A stretch of DNA of 64,000 nt from Romboutsia lituseburensis DSM 797 (GCF_900103615.1 NZ_FNGW01000007.1:62001-126000); one strand, 5' to 3'; numbered from the stretch's first letter, positions 17,938 through 26,998 are shown. Program-made: numbers and translations. Notes: a model not told the origin generated them from the sequence alone.

Positions 17938-17972
17938 ACACCCCTTAGGATTTGATAAAATACAAGGGGTGT
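17938..17972. promoter_or_regulatory. 9-bp inverted repeat around a possible -10 element
   Basis: ACACCCCTT (17938-17946) and AAGGGGTGT (17964-17972) are perfectly complementary around 17 nt that contain GATAAAAT, a possible -10. It could be an operator for the cotransporter promoter, or a terminator of the upstream oxidoreductase gene (tail ATTTATTTAT). Confidence 0.45.
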
Positions 17973-18017
17973 ATTTATTTATACCGAAATGAGGATTATC
18001 TTTAGGAGGAAACAATT

Positions 18018-19646
18018 TTGGAAATTATAGTAAATCTTATGGGAGGCCTAGGACTTTTCTTATATGGAATGAATCTTATGGGAGACGGACTTCAAAAGTC
18101 AGCCGGGGCCAAATTAAAGAAAATAATTGAATTACTTACTAGTAACATTATAATGGGAGTTTTAGTAGGTGCATTAGTTACAGCTGTAATTCAAAGTTCT
18201 AGTGCAACAACTGTTATGGTAGTTGGATTTGTAAATGCGGGAATCATGTCACTGCCTCAAGCTGTAGGAGTTATAATGGGTGCAAATATAGGTACTACTA
18301 TAACAGCACAATTAGTATCTTTAGACCTAACAGGAATGGCTCCACTAGCTTTAGGAATAGGTATAATACTATATTTATTCTCTAATAAACCAAAGCAAAA
18401 GAATTTAGCTGAAATACTTATAGGTTTTGGTTTATTATTTACGGGTATGGATTTTATGAAAGCAGCAGTAGAGCCTTTAGCAGGATACAAAGGATTTACA
18501 GATTTATTACTTACATTTGGTAAATATCCTTTATTAGGACTTTTATTAGGTTTTGGTATAACAGCAATAGTTCAAAGTTCAAGTGCCTCAATGGGGATGT
18601 TAGTAGCTTTAGCAGCAAAAGGTTTAATACCTTTAGAGGCTGCATTACCAATACTATATGGTCAAAACATAGGTACATGTGTAACATCATTAATATCAAG
18701 TGTTGGAGCTAATAAAAATGCTAGAAGAGCTGCAATGATGCATTTAGTATTTAATGTATTAGGAACAATTATATTCTTAATATTCCTTAGCAAGCCAGTT
18801 CAACATATAGTTGTAGCTATGGATCCAGGAAATGTAGCTAGACAATTAGCAAACACACATACATTATTCAACATAGTATCAGTAGTAGCTTTATTACCAT
18901 TTACTAAACTAATAATAAAGATTGCTATAAAGTTAGTTCCAGATAAAGAAACAGATGAAGATGAAGATGAAGTAAGAACAGTTAAATATATAGATGATAG
19001 AATGATAGAAACTCCTTCAATAGCATTAGTTAATATAATAAAAGAAACTCTAAGAATGGGTGAGAAAGCAAAAGAAAGCCTAAACTCAGCTATGGAAGGT
19101 TTAATCGAAAAATCACCTGAAAAAATTGAAAGATCATTTAAGAGAGAGTTATTACTAAATGATTTACAAAAACTAATATTAAATTATTTATTAAAATTAT
19201 CTAAAGCATCTTTAGACGAAAATTCAAGAGAAACTGTTGATGTATTATTTAATACAGTAAATGATATTGAAAGAATAGGAGACCATTCAGAAAATATAGC
19301 AGAATTAGCTCAACTTGCTATAGATTCGGATGTATCATTCTCTGAATTAGGAATGGTTGAATTAAAAGATATGTATAACAAGGTTATATCTGCATATACT
19401 TATTCCTTAGAAGCTATGAGAACATCTAACGTTGATTTAGCATGTAAGGTAATAAAGATGGAAGAACAAGTAGATATAATGGAAAAATCGTGTAGAGCGA
19501 ATCATATGCATAGATTAAATAACAATTTATGCAGTATAGATAATGGAGTTGTTTACTTAGATATATTATCTAACTTAGAAAGAATATCAGATCATGCAGT
19601 AAATATAGCACAACAAGTTATTGCAGACAGAGTAACAAATAATTAA
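18018..19646 (+). CDS. Na+/phosphate cotransporter family protein with PhoU domain
   Basis: 542 residues. Two inverted Na_Pi_cotrans repeats carry the motifs VIQSSSATT and IVQSSSASM, the substrate/ion site of the family, within about eight membrane segments. From about residue 330 a soluble PhoU-like helical domain follows, with ERIGDHSENIAE and ERISDHAVNIAQ. It resembles YjbB/NptA-type transporters, which import or export phosphate with sodium. TTG 18018 is used, 8 bases after AGGAGG (18004-18009). PHO-box-like repeats upstream suggest phosphate control. Confidence 0.93.
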   Translation: MEIIVNLMGGLGLFLYGMNLMGDGLQKSAGAKLKKIIELLTSNIIMGVLVGALVTAVIQSSSATTVMVVGFVNAGIMSLPQAVGVIMGANIGTTITAQLVSLDLTGMAPLALGIGIILYLFSNKPKQKNLAEILIGFGLLFTGMDFMKAAVEPLAGYKGFTDLLLTFGKYPLLGLLLGFGITAIVQSSSASMGMLVALAAKGLIPLEAALPILYGQNIGTCVTSLISSVGANKNARRAAMMHLVFNVLGTIIFLIFLSKPVQHIVVAMDPGNVARQLANTHTLFNIVSVVALLPFTKLIIKIAIKLVPDKETDEDEDEVRTVKYIDDRMIETPSIALVNIIKETLRMGEKAKESLNSAMEGLIEKSPEKIERSFKRELLLNDLQKLILNYLLKLSKASLDENSRETVDVLFNTVNDIERIGDHSENIAELAQLAIDSDVSFSELGMVELKDMYNKVISAYTYSLEAMRTSNVDLACKVIKMEEQVDIMEKSCRANHMHRLNNNLCSIDNGVVYLDILSNLERISDHAVNIAQQVIADRVTNN

Positions 19647-19680
19647 TAAAAAAAGTTGCCTTAAAAAGGCAACTTTTTTA
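19647..19680 (+). terminator. Terminator of the Na+/Pi cotransporter gene
   Basis: AAGTTGCCTT (19653-19662) pairs with AAGGCAACTT (19666-19675), flanked by A and T runs. Confidence 0.92.
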
Positions 19681-19847
19681 TTTTAAATTTTGTAAATAAT
19701 ATTAAAATAAGAATATATAAATTAATTATTAGATAATAAATTATTTTAATAAAATAGAAATTTAAAACATATCAATATTATTATTTTATAAATAATTATA
19801 CAAATTAAAAAAATTGTTATTTTTTTGTTAATCTATAATATTTTTTA

Positions 19848-19856
19848 TGATATAAT
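19848..19856 (+). promoter_or_regulatory. Extended -10 promoter for pgi
   Basis: TGATATAAT: TG extension and perfect TATAAT, 34 bp before the ATG. TTGTTA elements lie at 19814 and 19825, with unusual spacings to it. Confidence 0.45.
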
Positions 19857-19890
19857 TTCATTATATTACATAAAGGAAAGAGGTAAGTTT

Positions 19891-21237
19891 ATGGGAAATA
19901 TAAAATTTGATTATAGTAAAGCTTTAGGATTCTTCAGTCAAAATGAGATAGACTGCATGCAACCGTTTGTTGACGCTGCTCACAATATGGTTCATGAAAA
20001 AACTGGATTAGGAAATGACTTTTTAGGGTGGGTTGATCTTCCTAACAATTATGATAAAGAAGAGTTCGCAAGAATAAAGAAAGCTGCAGAAAAAATCAAA
20101 TCGGATTCAGATGTTTTATTAGTAATAGGGATAGGTGGATCGTATTTAGGAGCAAGAGCTGCTATAGAAATGGTAAGTCATTCTTTTAGAAATAACTTAT
20201 CTAAAGACGAAAGAAAAGCTCCAGAAATATATTATGTTGGTAACAATATAAGTTCAACATACATGATGGATTTATTAGATGTAATCAAAAATAAAGATGT
20301 ATCTATAAATGTTATATCGAAATCAGGTACTACAACAGAGCCTGCAATAGCTTTTAGAATATTCAAGGACTTCTTAGAAAAAAAATATGGAAAAGAAGAA
20401 GCAAGCAAGAGAATATATGCTACAACAGATTCAGCTAAAGGGGCTTTAAAGAAATTAGCTGATGAAGAAGGGTATGAGACATTTGTAATACCTGATGATG
20501 TAGGGGGACGTTTCTCTGTATTAACTCCAGTTGGATTATTACCAATAGCATGTGCTAACCTTGATATAGATGCTATGATGAAGGGTGCTTCAGATGCTTG
20601 TGAAGAATTTAAAACATCTGATTTAAAAACTAACCACAGTTACCAATATGCTGTAGTAAGAAATGTTTTACACAGAAAAGGTAAAGATGTTGAATTATTA
20701 GTAAACTATGAACCACAACTACACTATGTATCTGAATGGTGGAAGCAATTATATGGAGAGAGTGAAGGTAAAGATAATAAAGGTATATTCCCAGCAGCAG
20801 TAGACTTCTCAACAGATTTACACTCAATGGGTCAATATATACAAGAAGGAAAGAGAATATTATTTGAAACTGTTCTTAATGTAGAAAACTCTAAGAAAAA
20901 TGTAACTATAGACGAAGCAGAAGTAGATTTAGATGGATTAAACTACTTAGCAGGTAAAACTGTAGACTTCGTAAACAATAAAGCTTTCCAAGGAACTTTA
21001 CTTGCTCACACAGATGGACAAGTTCCAAACTTAATAGTAAACATACCTCAATTAGATGAATATAACTTTGGATACCTTGTTTACTTCTTTGAAAAAGCTT
21101 GTGCAGTAAGTGGATATTTATTAGGTGTTAACCCATTTGATCAACCAGGTGTTGAAGCTTATAAGAAAAATATGTTTGCACTTTTAGGTAAACCAGGATT
21201 TGAAAAAGAAAAAGAAGAATTAGAAAAAAGACTTTAA
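19891..21237 (+). CDS. pgi: Glucose-6-phosphate isomerase
   Basis: 448 residues, the size of Firmicute PGI. It interconverts glucose-6-phosphate and fructose-6-phosphate in glycolysis. Diagnostic segments: [16 protein letters not shown] (phosphate loop), [13 protein letters not shown] (sugar-phosphate SIS domain), the signature [14 protein letters not shown], and an active-site Glu/His region ([15 protein letters not shown]). ATG 19891 is preferred over an upstream in-frame start at 19825, because AAAGGAAAGAGGT lies just before 19891 and homology begins there. Monocistronic, with a strong terminator. Confidence 0.96.
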   Translation: MGNIKFDYSKALGFFSQNEIDCMQPFVDAAHNMVHEKTGLGNDFLGWVDLPNNYDKEEFARIKKAAEKIKSDSDVLLVIGIGGSYLGARAAIEMVSHSFRNNLSKDERKAPEIYYVGNNISSTYMMDLLDVIKNKDVSINVISKSGTTTEPAIAFRIFKDFLEKKYGKEEASKRIYATTDSAKGALKKLADEEGYETFVIPDDVGGRFSVLTPVGLLPIACANLDIDAMMKGASDACEEFKTSDLKTNHSYQYAVVRNVLHRKGKDVELLVNYEPQLHYVSEWWKQLYGESEGKDNKGIFPAAVDFSTDLHSMGQYIQEGKRILFETVLNVENSKKNVTIDEAEVDLDGLNYLAGKTVDFVNNKAFQGTLLAHTDGQVPNLIVNIPQLDEYNFGYLVYFFEKACAVSGYLLGVNPFDQPGVEAYKKNMFALLGKPGFEKEKEELEKRL

Positions 21238-21284
21238 TCTTAATTAAATTAGTTAAGGTTAAATTAAGAATACAGTAATATAAT

Positions 21285-21330
21285 GAAATCATTATTAAGA
21301 TAAATTTATCTTAATGATGATTTCTTTTAT
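21285..21330 (+). terminator. Terminator of pgi
   Basis: A 20-bp stem (21285-21304 with 21305-21324), perfect except one G-T pair, then TTTTATTTTT. Confidence 0.88.
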
Positions 21331-21501
21331 TTTTAAACAACAATACTTTTATAAAAATTAAAAGTAAATATAAAAAATATTTAATTGTCATATAAATTTT
21401 TTAGACAAAATTAAAATAAATGTTATTAAAATATTAATTTTGCTAAAAATACATAATAAGGATGATTATTTATTTTTAGAAATTAATTAGGAGGGATATT
21501 T

Positions 21502-22575
21502 GTGTCAAGTAAAAGAGGAATAGGACTAATCGTTATAGTCTGTATAATAACAGGTATGCTAAGTAGTTTATTAACTGTTGTTTTAATGAAAAATAGTATG
21601 GGAAAATCGGAATCAAATTCTAAAGAAATAGTTATAAATGATGATGGAAAAAGTAAGAATATCTACCATGCAGTAACTGATAAGGCTATGCCATCAGTAG
21701 TTGGGATAACTACTACAACTATAGATACTAACAATATATTTGCTATACCAACGCAATCTCAAGGTGTAGGTACAGGTGTTATAGTAGATGCAAATGGATA
21801 CATACTTACAAATTCACATGTTGTATCTGATGGAAAAGCGGTAGATGTTAATGTATTATTTAATGACGGATCAAATACAACAGGTAAAGTTTTATGGAAT
21901 GATCCTCAACTTGATTTAGCAATGGTAAAAGTTGATAAAAAAGGATTAACTCCAGCTGAATTAGGTGATAGTGACAATGTAAGAACAGGTGATATAGCAA
22001 TAGCGATAGGAAATCCATTAGGTCTTGAGTTCCAAAAAAGTGTAACTCAAGGTATAATAAGTGGTTTAGATAGAACTATACAAACAGAGAAATCTAATAT
22101 GACTGGTTTAATGCAAACAGATGCTAGTATAAACCCTGGTAATAGTGGAGGACCTTTATTAAATGAAAAAGGTCAAGTAATAGGAGTAAATACGGCAAAA
22201 GCATCTCAAGCAGAAGGATTAGGATTTGCAATACCTATAAATACAGCTAAACCAATAGTTGAACAAATTATAAAAACAGGAAAATTTGAAAAAGCAACAT
22301 TAGGTATAAAAGGAATAGACTTAGCTATATTTGAATCATCAACAGGTACAAAACTAGAAGCTGAAGAAGGTGTTTATATAGCAGAAGTATTAGCTAATAC
22401 AGCAGCTCAAAGAGCAGGAATTCAAGCCGGTGATGTAATTGTAAAAGTTGGAGATAATAAAGTTTCAACAATGTCAGATTTAAATAAATCACTATATAAA
22501 TTCTCAAAAGGGGATAAAGCTTCTATAGTAGTAAATAGAGGTGGAAAAGAAATTAAAATGGATGTTAAATTCTAA
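21502..22575 (+). CDS. HtrA/DegP-type membrane-anchored serine protease
   Basis: 357 residues. A single N-terminal membrane anchor (about 8-30), then a trypsin-like domain with triad His106 (LTNSHVV), Asp138 (QLDLAM) and Ser215 (NPGNSGGP), then one PDZ domain (about 270-355). Such proteases clear misfolded proteins on the outer face of the membrane. GTG 21502 follows AGGAGGG. Monocistronic, ended by a 15-bp stem terminator. In Firmicutes these genes often respond to envelope-stress two-component systems, but no such operator is apparent here. Confidence 0.94.
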   Translation: MSSKRGIGLIVIVCIITGMLSSLLTVVLMKNSMGKSESNSKEIVINDDGKSKNIYHAVTDKAMPSVVGITTTTIDTNNIFAIPTQSQGVGTGVIVDANGYILTNSHVVSDGKAVDVNVLFNDGSNTTGKVLWNDPQLDLAMVKVDKKGLTPAELGDSDNVRTGDIAIAIGNPLGLEFQKSVTQGIISGLDRTIQTEKSNMTGLMQTDASINPGNSGGPLLNEKGQVIGVNTAKASQAEGLGFAIPINTAKPIVEQIIKTGKFEKATLGIKGIDLAIFESSTGTKLEAEEGVYIAEVLANTAAQRAGIQAGDVIVKVGDNKVSTMSDLNKSLYKFSKGDKASIVVNRGGKEIKMDVKF

Positions 22576-22587
22576 AATATATAATAA

Positions 22588-22625
22588 ATAAAAGACAGTA
22601 GTATTAATACTACTGTCTTTTATTT
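22588..22625 (+). terminator. Terminator of the HtrA gene
   Basis: A perfect 15-bp stem, 22591-22605 with 22606-22620, then a T-rich tail. It can act in both directions. Confidence 0.88.
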
Positions 22626-22654
22626 ATGTAAAATATAAAAAATAAACATTGAAT

Positions 22655-22690
22655 TTAAAAAGGAGTAATTCTATAAAGAATTACTCCTAA
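22655..22690 (-). terminator. Terminator of feoAB
   Basis: AGGAGTAATTCT (22661-22672) pairs perfectly with 22677-22688 over ATAA; on the minus strand it is followed by TTTTAAATTC. Confidence 0.85.
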
Positions 22691-22695
22691 ATTTT

Positions 22696-24630
22696 CTATT
22701 GTACTTCTTGCTTAACCTCTACAGAACAATTTCCTTGGCTAGCACATCCTGAACAACCGCTGCATCCAGGTGAAGATTGTTTTGAATTTAATTTTCTTAA
22801 TATAACTATTATAGATACTAGTATAATTGAACCACCGATAAGTAGTTCTACTATAGAGCTTGATGATCCTGGCATAAATATAGCACCTCCTATAATTTTA
22901 ACTATAAATGCTGCTACCCATGCAAGAGCAAATTGATATCCAAGAGATATAAACATCATCTTATTTCCATACTCTTTTTTCATAGTAGCAAGAGCAGCTA
23001 TACATGGAGTATATAATGCAGAGAATACTAAGAATCCATAAGCAGTAACTCCTGTAAATACTGTAGGAAGAACCTCATTTAAGTTTCCGTAAAGAACATA
23101 CATAGTATTAACAACTATCTCTTTAGCACCAAGCCCAGTTAATATAGAAACTGAAGCTCTCCAATCACCAAATCCTAGAGGTGCAAATATTGGAGCTACA
23201 AGTTTTCCAGCGTATGCTAAAAAGCTATTATTTAAATCTTCTGTAAACCCGTTAAAGTTAAATGATGAAAGAACCCATATCACAACAGACATTGCGAACA
23301 TTACAGTTACAACTCTTGATAAGAATCCTTTTGATTTATTCCAAGTATTTTTTAAGATTGCACTGATAGTAGGCAACTTATATTCTGGAAGTTCTAGTAT
23401 AAATGGTTCAACTTCAGTTTTAAAAGTTGTTTTATTTAACACTAATGCAACTAGTATTGCAACTACTATACTAACTAAATAAAGAGAAGTAGTAACTATT
23501 GCTGCAGTATCAGGGAAAAATATACCAGCAAATAATGCATATATTGGTAACCTAGCACTACAAGTCATAAGAGGTGCAATAAGTGCAGTTATTCTTCTAT
23601 CTTTTTCGCTTTCTAGTGTTCTAGTTGCCATTATAGCTGGAGAAGAACATCCAAGACCCATTACCATAGGTATGAAAGCTTTACCAGATAAACCAACTTT
23701 TCTCATTATGTTATCCATTAAGAATGCTGTTCTAGACATATAACCACTATCTTCTAAGAATGATAACCCTAAGAATAAAGTAAATATTAGAGGGAAGAAT
23801 GGTAAAGTACCACCAACACCACCAACTATACCGTCTAGTATAAGTGATTTAAACCAAGGGCTAGAATTTACTAGCATATCACCCAATGGTTTAGCAACAT
23901 GTGCATCAATTAATCCAGCTAGACCTTCTTGTAAAGGTCCACCTACCCAATCGAATGTAAATTTAAATAATAACATAAGAGCTGCTATGAATATAGGGTA
24001 AGCTAATATTGGATTTAATATTATATTGTCAAGTTTATCGCTTATAGAAGTTTTCTTACTTGAATAAGAAACACTACATTTATCTAATATAGACTCTATT
24101 TTTTGATAAGTCTCAACCTCTGAACCCCAGTTAGTAGTATAAGATAATTTACTATTTGAAGCAGACTTTATAGATTGAGAAATTTTGTCAGTACCACTTT
24201 TCTTTTTAGCTATTATTGGAACTACAGTTACATTAAGCTCCTTAGCTAATTTATCATAGTCAATTTTTATACCTTTAGCATCTGCAACATCAAGCATATT
24301 AAGTAGTAATACTATTGGCTTATTAAATTGCATTAGCTGTGTTGTTAAATAAAGGTTTCTAGATAGGTTAGATGCATCAACAACATTAACTATTACATCT
24401 ACATCTCCATTTTCTAAAAAGTTTTTTGATACTTTTTCTTCGTTTGAGAAAGTATCCATTGCGTATATACCAGGTAAATCTATAATTTTTATATCTTCAC
24501 CTAAAAATCCTTCTTTTTTGTCTATGGTAACACCCGGCCAGTTTCCTACATATTGATTAGAACCTGTAAGAAGGTTAAAAACAGTAGTTTTACCAACATT
24601 TGGGTTACCTAATAATGCTACATTAATCAT
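22696..24630 (-). CDS. feoB: Ferrous iron transporter FeoB with Cys-rich C-terminal tail
   Basis: 644 residues. The N-terminal G domain has G1 GNPNVGKT (8-15), G3 DLPGIYAM and G4 NMLDVAD, followed by the guanine-dissociation-inhibitor-like helical region and two Gate repeats in the membrane. The protein imports Fe2+. The last roughly 50 residues form an extra membrane helix (IVELLIGGSIILVSIIVIL) and the tail CSGCSGCASQGNC, which looks like the separate small FeoB-associated Cys-rich membrane protein of other Firmicutes fused on. It lies 13 bp after feoA in an operon controlled by a Fur-type promoter. Confidence 0.96.
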   Translation of the reverse strand: MINVALLGNPNVGKTTVFNLLTGSNQYVGNWPGVTIDKKEGFLGEDIKIIDLPGIYAMDTFSNEEKVSKNFLENGDVDVIVNVVDASNLSRNLYLTTQLMQFNKPIVLLLNMLDVADAKGIKIDYDKLAKELNVTVVPIIAKKKSGTDKISQSIKSASNSKLSYTTNWGSEVETYQKIESILDKCSVSYSSKKTSISDKLDNIILNPILAYPIFIAALMLLFKFTFDWVGGPLQEGLAGLIDAHVAKPLGDMLVNSSPWFKSLILDGIVGGVGGTLPFFPLIFTLFLGLSFLEDSGYMSRTAFLMDNIMRKVGLSGKAFIPMVMGLGCSSPAIMATRTLESEKDRRITALIAPLMTCSARLPIYALFAGIFFPDTAAIVTTSLYLVSIVVAILVALVLNKTTFKTEVEPFILELPEYKLPTISAILKNTWNKSKGFLSRVVTVMFAMSVVIWVLSSFNFNGFTEDLNNSFLAYAGKLVAPIFAPLGFGDWRASVSILTGLGAKEIVVNTMYVLYGNLNEVLPTVFTGVTAYGFLVFSALYTPCIAALATMKKEYGNKMMFISLGYQFALAWVAAFIVKIIGGAIFMPGSSSSIVELLIGGSIILVSIIVILRKLNSKQSSPGCSGCSGCASQGNCSVEVKQEVQ

Positions 24631-24643
24631 ATTTTCCGCTCCT

Positions 24644-24865
24644 TTACTTTAAAGAAATGTTTTTAGCGTCAGATTTCCTAATAGCAAGATCGAAACCTCT
24701 AAATCTTACAACAATTGGATCACCAAATGGAGCAACTTTTCTAACTTCTATTTCAGTATTATCTATACATCCTAAAGCAAGTAATCTTTTTGCTAATTTT
24801 TCATTTCCGTTTATATTATTAATAGTACCCTTTTGACCAACTCTTAAATCGTAAACAGTCATCAT
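24644..24865 (-). CDS. feoA: Ferrous iron transport protein FeoA
   Basis: 73 residues, one SH3-like FeoA domain with the family's LGCIDNTEIEV and FGDPIVVRFRGFDLAIR segments. It is a small cytosolic partner of FeoB. First gene of the feoAB operon: the feoB ATG is 13 bp downstream. A GGAGGT site precedes the ATG, and the transcription start predicted from the promoter at 24899-24927 leaves a leader of only about 27 nt. Regulation by iron is indicated by two Fur-box-like sequences. Confidence 0.94.
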   Translation of the reverse strand: MMTVYDLRVGQKGTINNINGNEKLAKRLLALGCIDNTEIEVRKVAPFGDPIVVRFRGFDLAIRKSDAKNISLK

Positions 24866-24878
24866 TAATACCTCCTAA

Positions 24879-24893
24879 TGAAATTCATTATCA
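24879..24893. promoter_or_regulatory. Fur box in the feoA leader
   Basis: TGAAATTCATTATCA matches the 7-1-7 Fur consensus TGATAATnATTATCA at 12 of 14 positions; the right half is perfect. It lies just downstream of the predicted start of transcription. Confidence 0.6.
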
Positions 24894-24898
24894 ATAAA

Positions 24899-24927
24899 AT
24901 TATATCAATAATGATTATAATTGTCAA
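24899..24927 (-). promoter_or_regulatory. Consensus sigma-A promoter of feoAB
   Basis: On the minus strand TTGACA (24927-24922), 17 bp, TATAAT (24904-24899): a perfect housekeeping promoter, as expected for a gene held off by a repressor. Confidence 0.92.
24906..24920. promoter_or_regulatory. Fur box between the -35 and -10 of feoAB
   Basis: CAATAATGATTATAA matches the 7-1-7 Fur consensus at 11 of 14 positions and exactly fills the promoter spacer, so binding would exclude RNA polymerase. Confidence 0.6.
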
Positions 24928-25005
24928 CTAATAGCTACTATTTATATAGATATCCAGTTAAAGTAAATTTAATCATTTATTGACACATTTTGTAATGTAC
25001 TTGTG

Positions 25006-25035
25006 TTGACAAAAACAGCTTAAATTTGATATTAT
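25006..25035 (+). promoter_or_regulatory. Promoter of the Spo0E-like gene
   Basis: Perfect TTGACA (25006-25011), 18 bp, TATTAT (25030-25035), about 40 bp before the start codon. Confidence 0.65.
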
Positions 25036-25076
25036 AGAGCTAGAAATAGACAAATTTGTATATAGTGGTGATCAGT

Positions 25077-25241
25077 GTGGCGAATAGTGAAATAGAAGCA
25101 TTAAAAAAAGAGATAGAAGCATTAAGAGACGAAATCAACACTTACATAGAGTATCCGGAAATATTCAAAGAAGAACTTGTTGATTCAAGTAATAAGATAG
25201 ACTTGTTAATAAATAAGTATATGAGTTTGAGTAGTAAATAA
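25077..25241 (+). CDS. Spo0E-like aspartyl-phosphate phosphatase
   Basis: 54 residues from GTG 25077, chosen because GTGGTGAT (25065-25072) resembles a ribosome site; in-frame TTG 25056 and GTG 25065/25068 are alternatives. The protein is a two-helix hairpin with the Spo0E signature SxxxD (SNKID) followed by LLINKY. Spo0E-family phosphatases dephosphorylate Spo0A or other response regulators and so restrain sporulation. The match rests on a short motif and overall pattern. It has its own strong promoter and terminator. Confidence 0.7.
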   Translation: MANSEIEALKKEIEALRDEINTYIEYPEIFKEELVDSSNKIDLLINKYMSLSSK

Positions 25242-25263
25242 CCCACAAAAGTGGGTTTTTTTG
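25239..25263 (+). terminator. Terminator of the Spo0E-like gene
   Basis: ACCCAC (25241-25246), AAAA loop, GTGGGT (25251-25256), then seven T. Confidence 0.9.
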
Positions 25264-25369
25264 TGCATAAATTTATAAAAGTTGATAATGAATATATTAC
25301 CAAAAAACTGAGAATATTAAATAACTAGAAGAGTTTATTGTAAATTTGAAGTTGAGGATGATATTTATT

Positions 25370-26212
25370 ATGATAGCTAAAATTATAAAATCTATTTTAA
25401 TTTTTGTATGTTCATATATAGCGCTAAAAACAATTCATTATCTTTTAAAGAAATTATTTAAAATAACTACGTTTGATGAAAGATATGAAAATACATTATG
25501 TAGTGTATTATCTTCTATAACATATTATATTATTTTTGTGCTAAGTCTTGTATTAGTGCTTAGAGAGTTTGAAATAATAGATGCTACTAAATTTGGAACT
25601 TTAGTTACAGGTGCTAGTATAGTAGGGCTTATAGCAGGTGTTGCAGCCCAGAGTATATTAAAAGATATATTTAATGGATTTTTTATATTATTTGAAAAGC
25701 AATTACAAGTAGGCGATTTTGTTGTAATAAACGAAAAATTCAGAGGAACTGTTGAAGAAATAGGATTAAGAAGTCTTGGATTAAGAGACTGGGATTTAAG
25801 AAGGATCACTGTGTCAAATGGAAGCATAACAAGTATAAGAAACTACAGTAAAAATAAAATGAGAGTAGTAGTACATGTTAGAGTATCATATGAAGAAGAT
25901 CCTATGAAAGTTATGGATTCATTAGAAGAAGTGTGTGATATAATGAATGAAAAGTTTAAGGATTATACAATAAGCCCTTCATCAGGAGATAAAAAGAAGT
26001 CTTTTAAGGTATATGGTGTTACAGATATTGAGGATAATCCTGTAGGAGCAAAATATACTATAACAGGGGTTGTACAATCATATAAATATTTTTCTGCAAT
26101 GAGGGAAACTAAATTACAAATTTTATTAGTGTTTAAAAAGAACGATGTACATATTGCTTATCCTACACATATAAATATATTACATCATGAAAAAAACATT
26201 GAAGAGCTATAA
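25370..26212 (+). CDS. Mechanosensitive channel of the MscS family
   Basis: About 280 residues. Three membrane segments; the pore-lining third helix and beta domain carry the MscS signature (AGVAAQSILKDIFNGFF, then QVGDFVVI and RITVSNGSI). It opens under membrane tension to release solutes on hypo-osmotic shock. Starts TTG 25346, TTG 25352, ATG 25358 and ATG 25370 are all in frame; the last is preferred because GAGGA (25354-25358) lies about 11 bases before it, but the spacing is not decisive. The terminator stem begins within the last codons. Confidence 0.88.
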   Translation: MIAKIIKSILIFVCSYIALKTIHYLLKKLFKITTFDERYENTLCSVLSSITYYIIFVLSLVLVLREFEIIDATKFGTLVTGASIVGLIAGVAAQSILKDIFNGFFILFEKQLQVGDFVVINEKFRGTVEEIGLRSLGLRDWDLRRITVSNGSITSIRNYSKNKMRVVVHVRVSYEEDPMKVMDSLEEVCDIMNEKFKDYTISPSSGDKKKSFKVYGVTDIEDNPVGAKYTITGVVQSYKYFSAMRETKLQILLVFKKNDVHIAYPTHINILHHEKNIEEL

Positions 26213-26226
26213 ATTTAGCTCTTTTA
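26202..26226 (+). terminator. Terminator overlapping the end of the MscS gene
   Basis: AAGAGCTA (26202-26209) pairs with TAGCTCTT (26216-26223), then TT; the stop codon lies in the stem. Confidence 0.75.
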
Positions 26227-26332
26227 TAATACAATAAAGTATATATTTTATATTTAAATAAATAAAGTTTATAATAAAAAATAAAATTTTCTTTTGGGGA
26301 TAAATGTAAAGAGAATATAGGGGGAGATTAAA

Positions 26333-26998
26333 ATTATAGCTGTAAGCAATAAAGAAATAATAATAAGATTATTAATAGCATTAGTGGTAGGCGGATTAAC
26401 AGGATTAGAAAGAGAAAAATCTCACCAGTTTGCTGGGTTTAGAACCCATATATTAGTTTCTGTAGGGTCATGTATTACTGCATTAACATCATTAGCGTTA
26501 TTTCATGATTATAGCGCATATGCCAATATAGATCCAGGAAGATTAACAGCACAAGTTTTATCTGGCATAGGTTTTTTAGGTGCAGGAGCGATATTAAAAA
26601 CGTCTAATGGAATAAGGGGATTAACTACTGCTGCAGGTATATGGGCAACAGCATGTATAGGAATAACAGTTGGATATGGATATTATGTACTAAGTATCTC
26701 TGCATGGTTATTTGTAATGATAACTTTATATATATTAAAAAATATAGATAAGGTTTTATTTAGAAAAAAGCAGACTATATTTAGTGTAACAGTAAACAAT
26801 ATAAATATGATATCTATACTTTATGGAAAGTTTGAAAAGTCTCAGATCGATGTGAAAAATATAGATATAGAAAATGACGGTGATAACTGTTGGAAATTAA
26901 GCTTTTTTATAGTTTATGATAGAAGAATAATAATGGAAGAGTTAGTTAAAGAATTAAATATGTCAAAAAACATAATAAGTGTAGATTATTTACATTAA
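26333..26998 (+). CDS. MgtC/SapB family membrane protein, apparent ATT (or ATA) start
   Basis: About 221 residues. Four or five N-terminal membrane helices carry the MgtC hallmarks: RLLIALVVGGLTGLERE, AGFRTHILVSVGSC, GIGFLGAGAILK and GLTTAAGIWATACIG; a soluble ACT-like C-terminal domain follows. The first ordinary start in frame is GTG 26384, inside the first conserved helix and with no ribosome site. An in-frame stop (26318) and the site AGGGGGAG (26319-26326) leave only ATT 26333 or ATA 26336 at the right distance. MgtC proteins are linked to Mg2+ limitation and to membrane ATPase control; here the role is unknown. Confidence 0.82.
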   Translation: MIAVSNKEIIIRLLIALVVGGLTGLEREKSHQFAGFRTHILVSVGSCITALTSLALFHDYSAYANIDPGRLTAQVLSGIGFLGAGAILKTSNGIRGLTTAAGIWATACIGITVGYGYYVLSISAWLFVMITLYILKNIDKVLFRKKQTIFSVTVNNINMISILYGKFEKSQIDVKNIDIENDGDNCWKLSFFIVYDRRIIMEELVKELNMSKNIISVDYLH

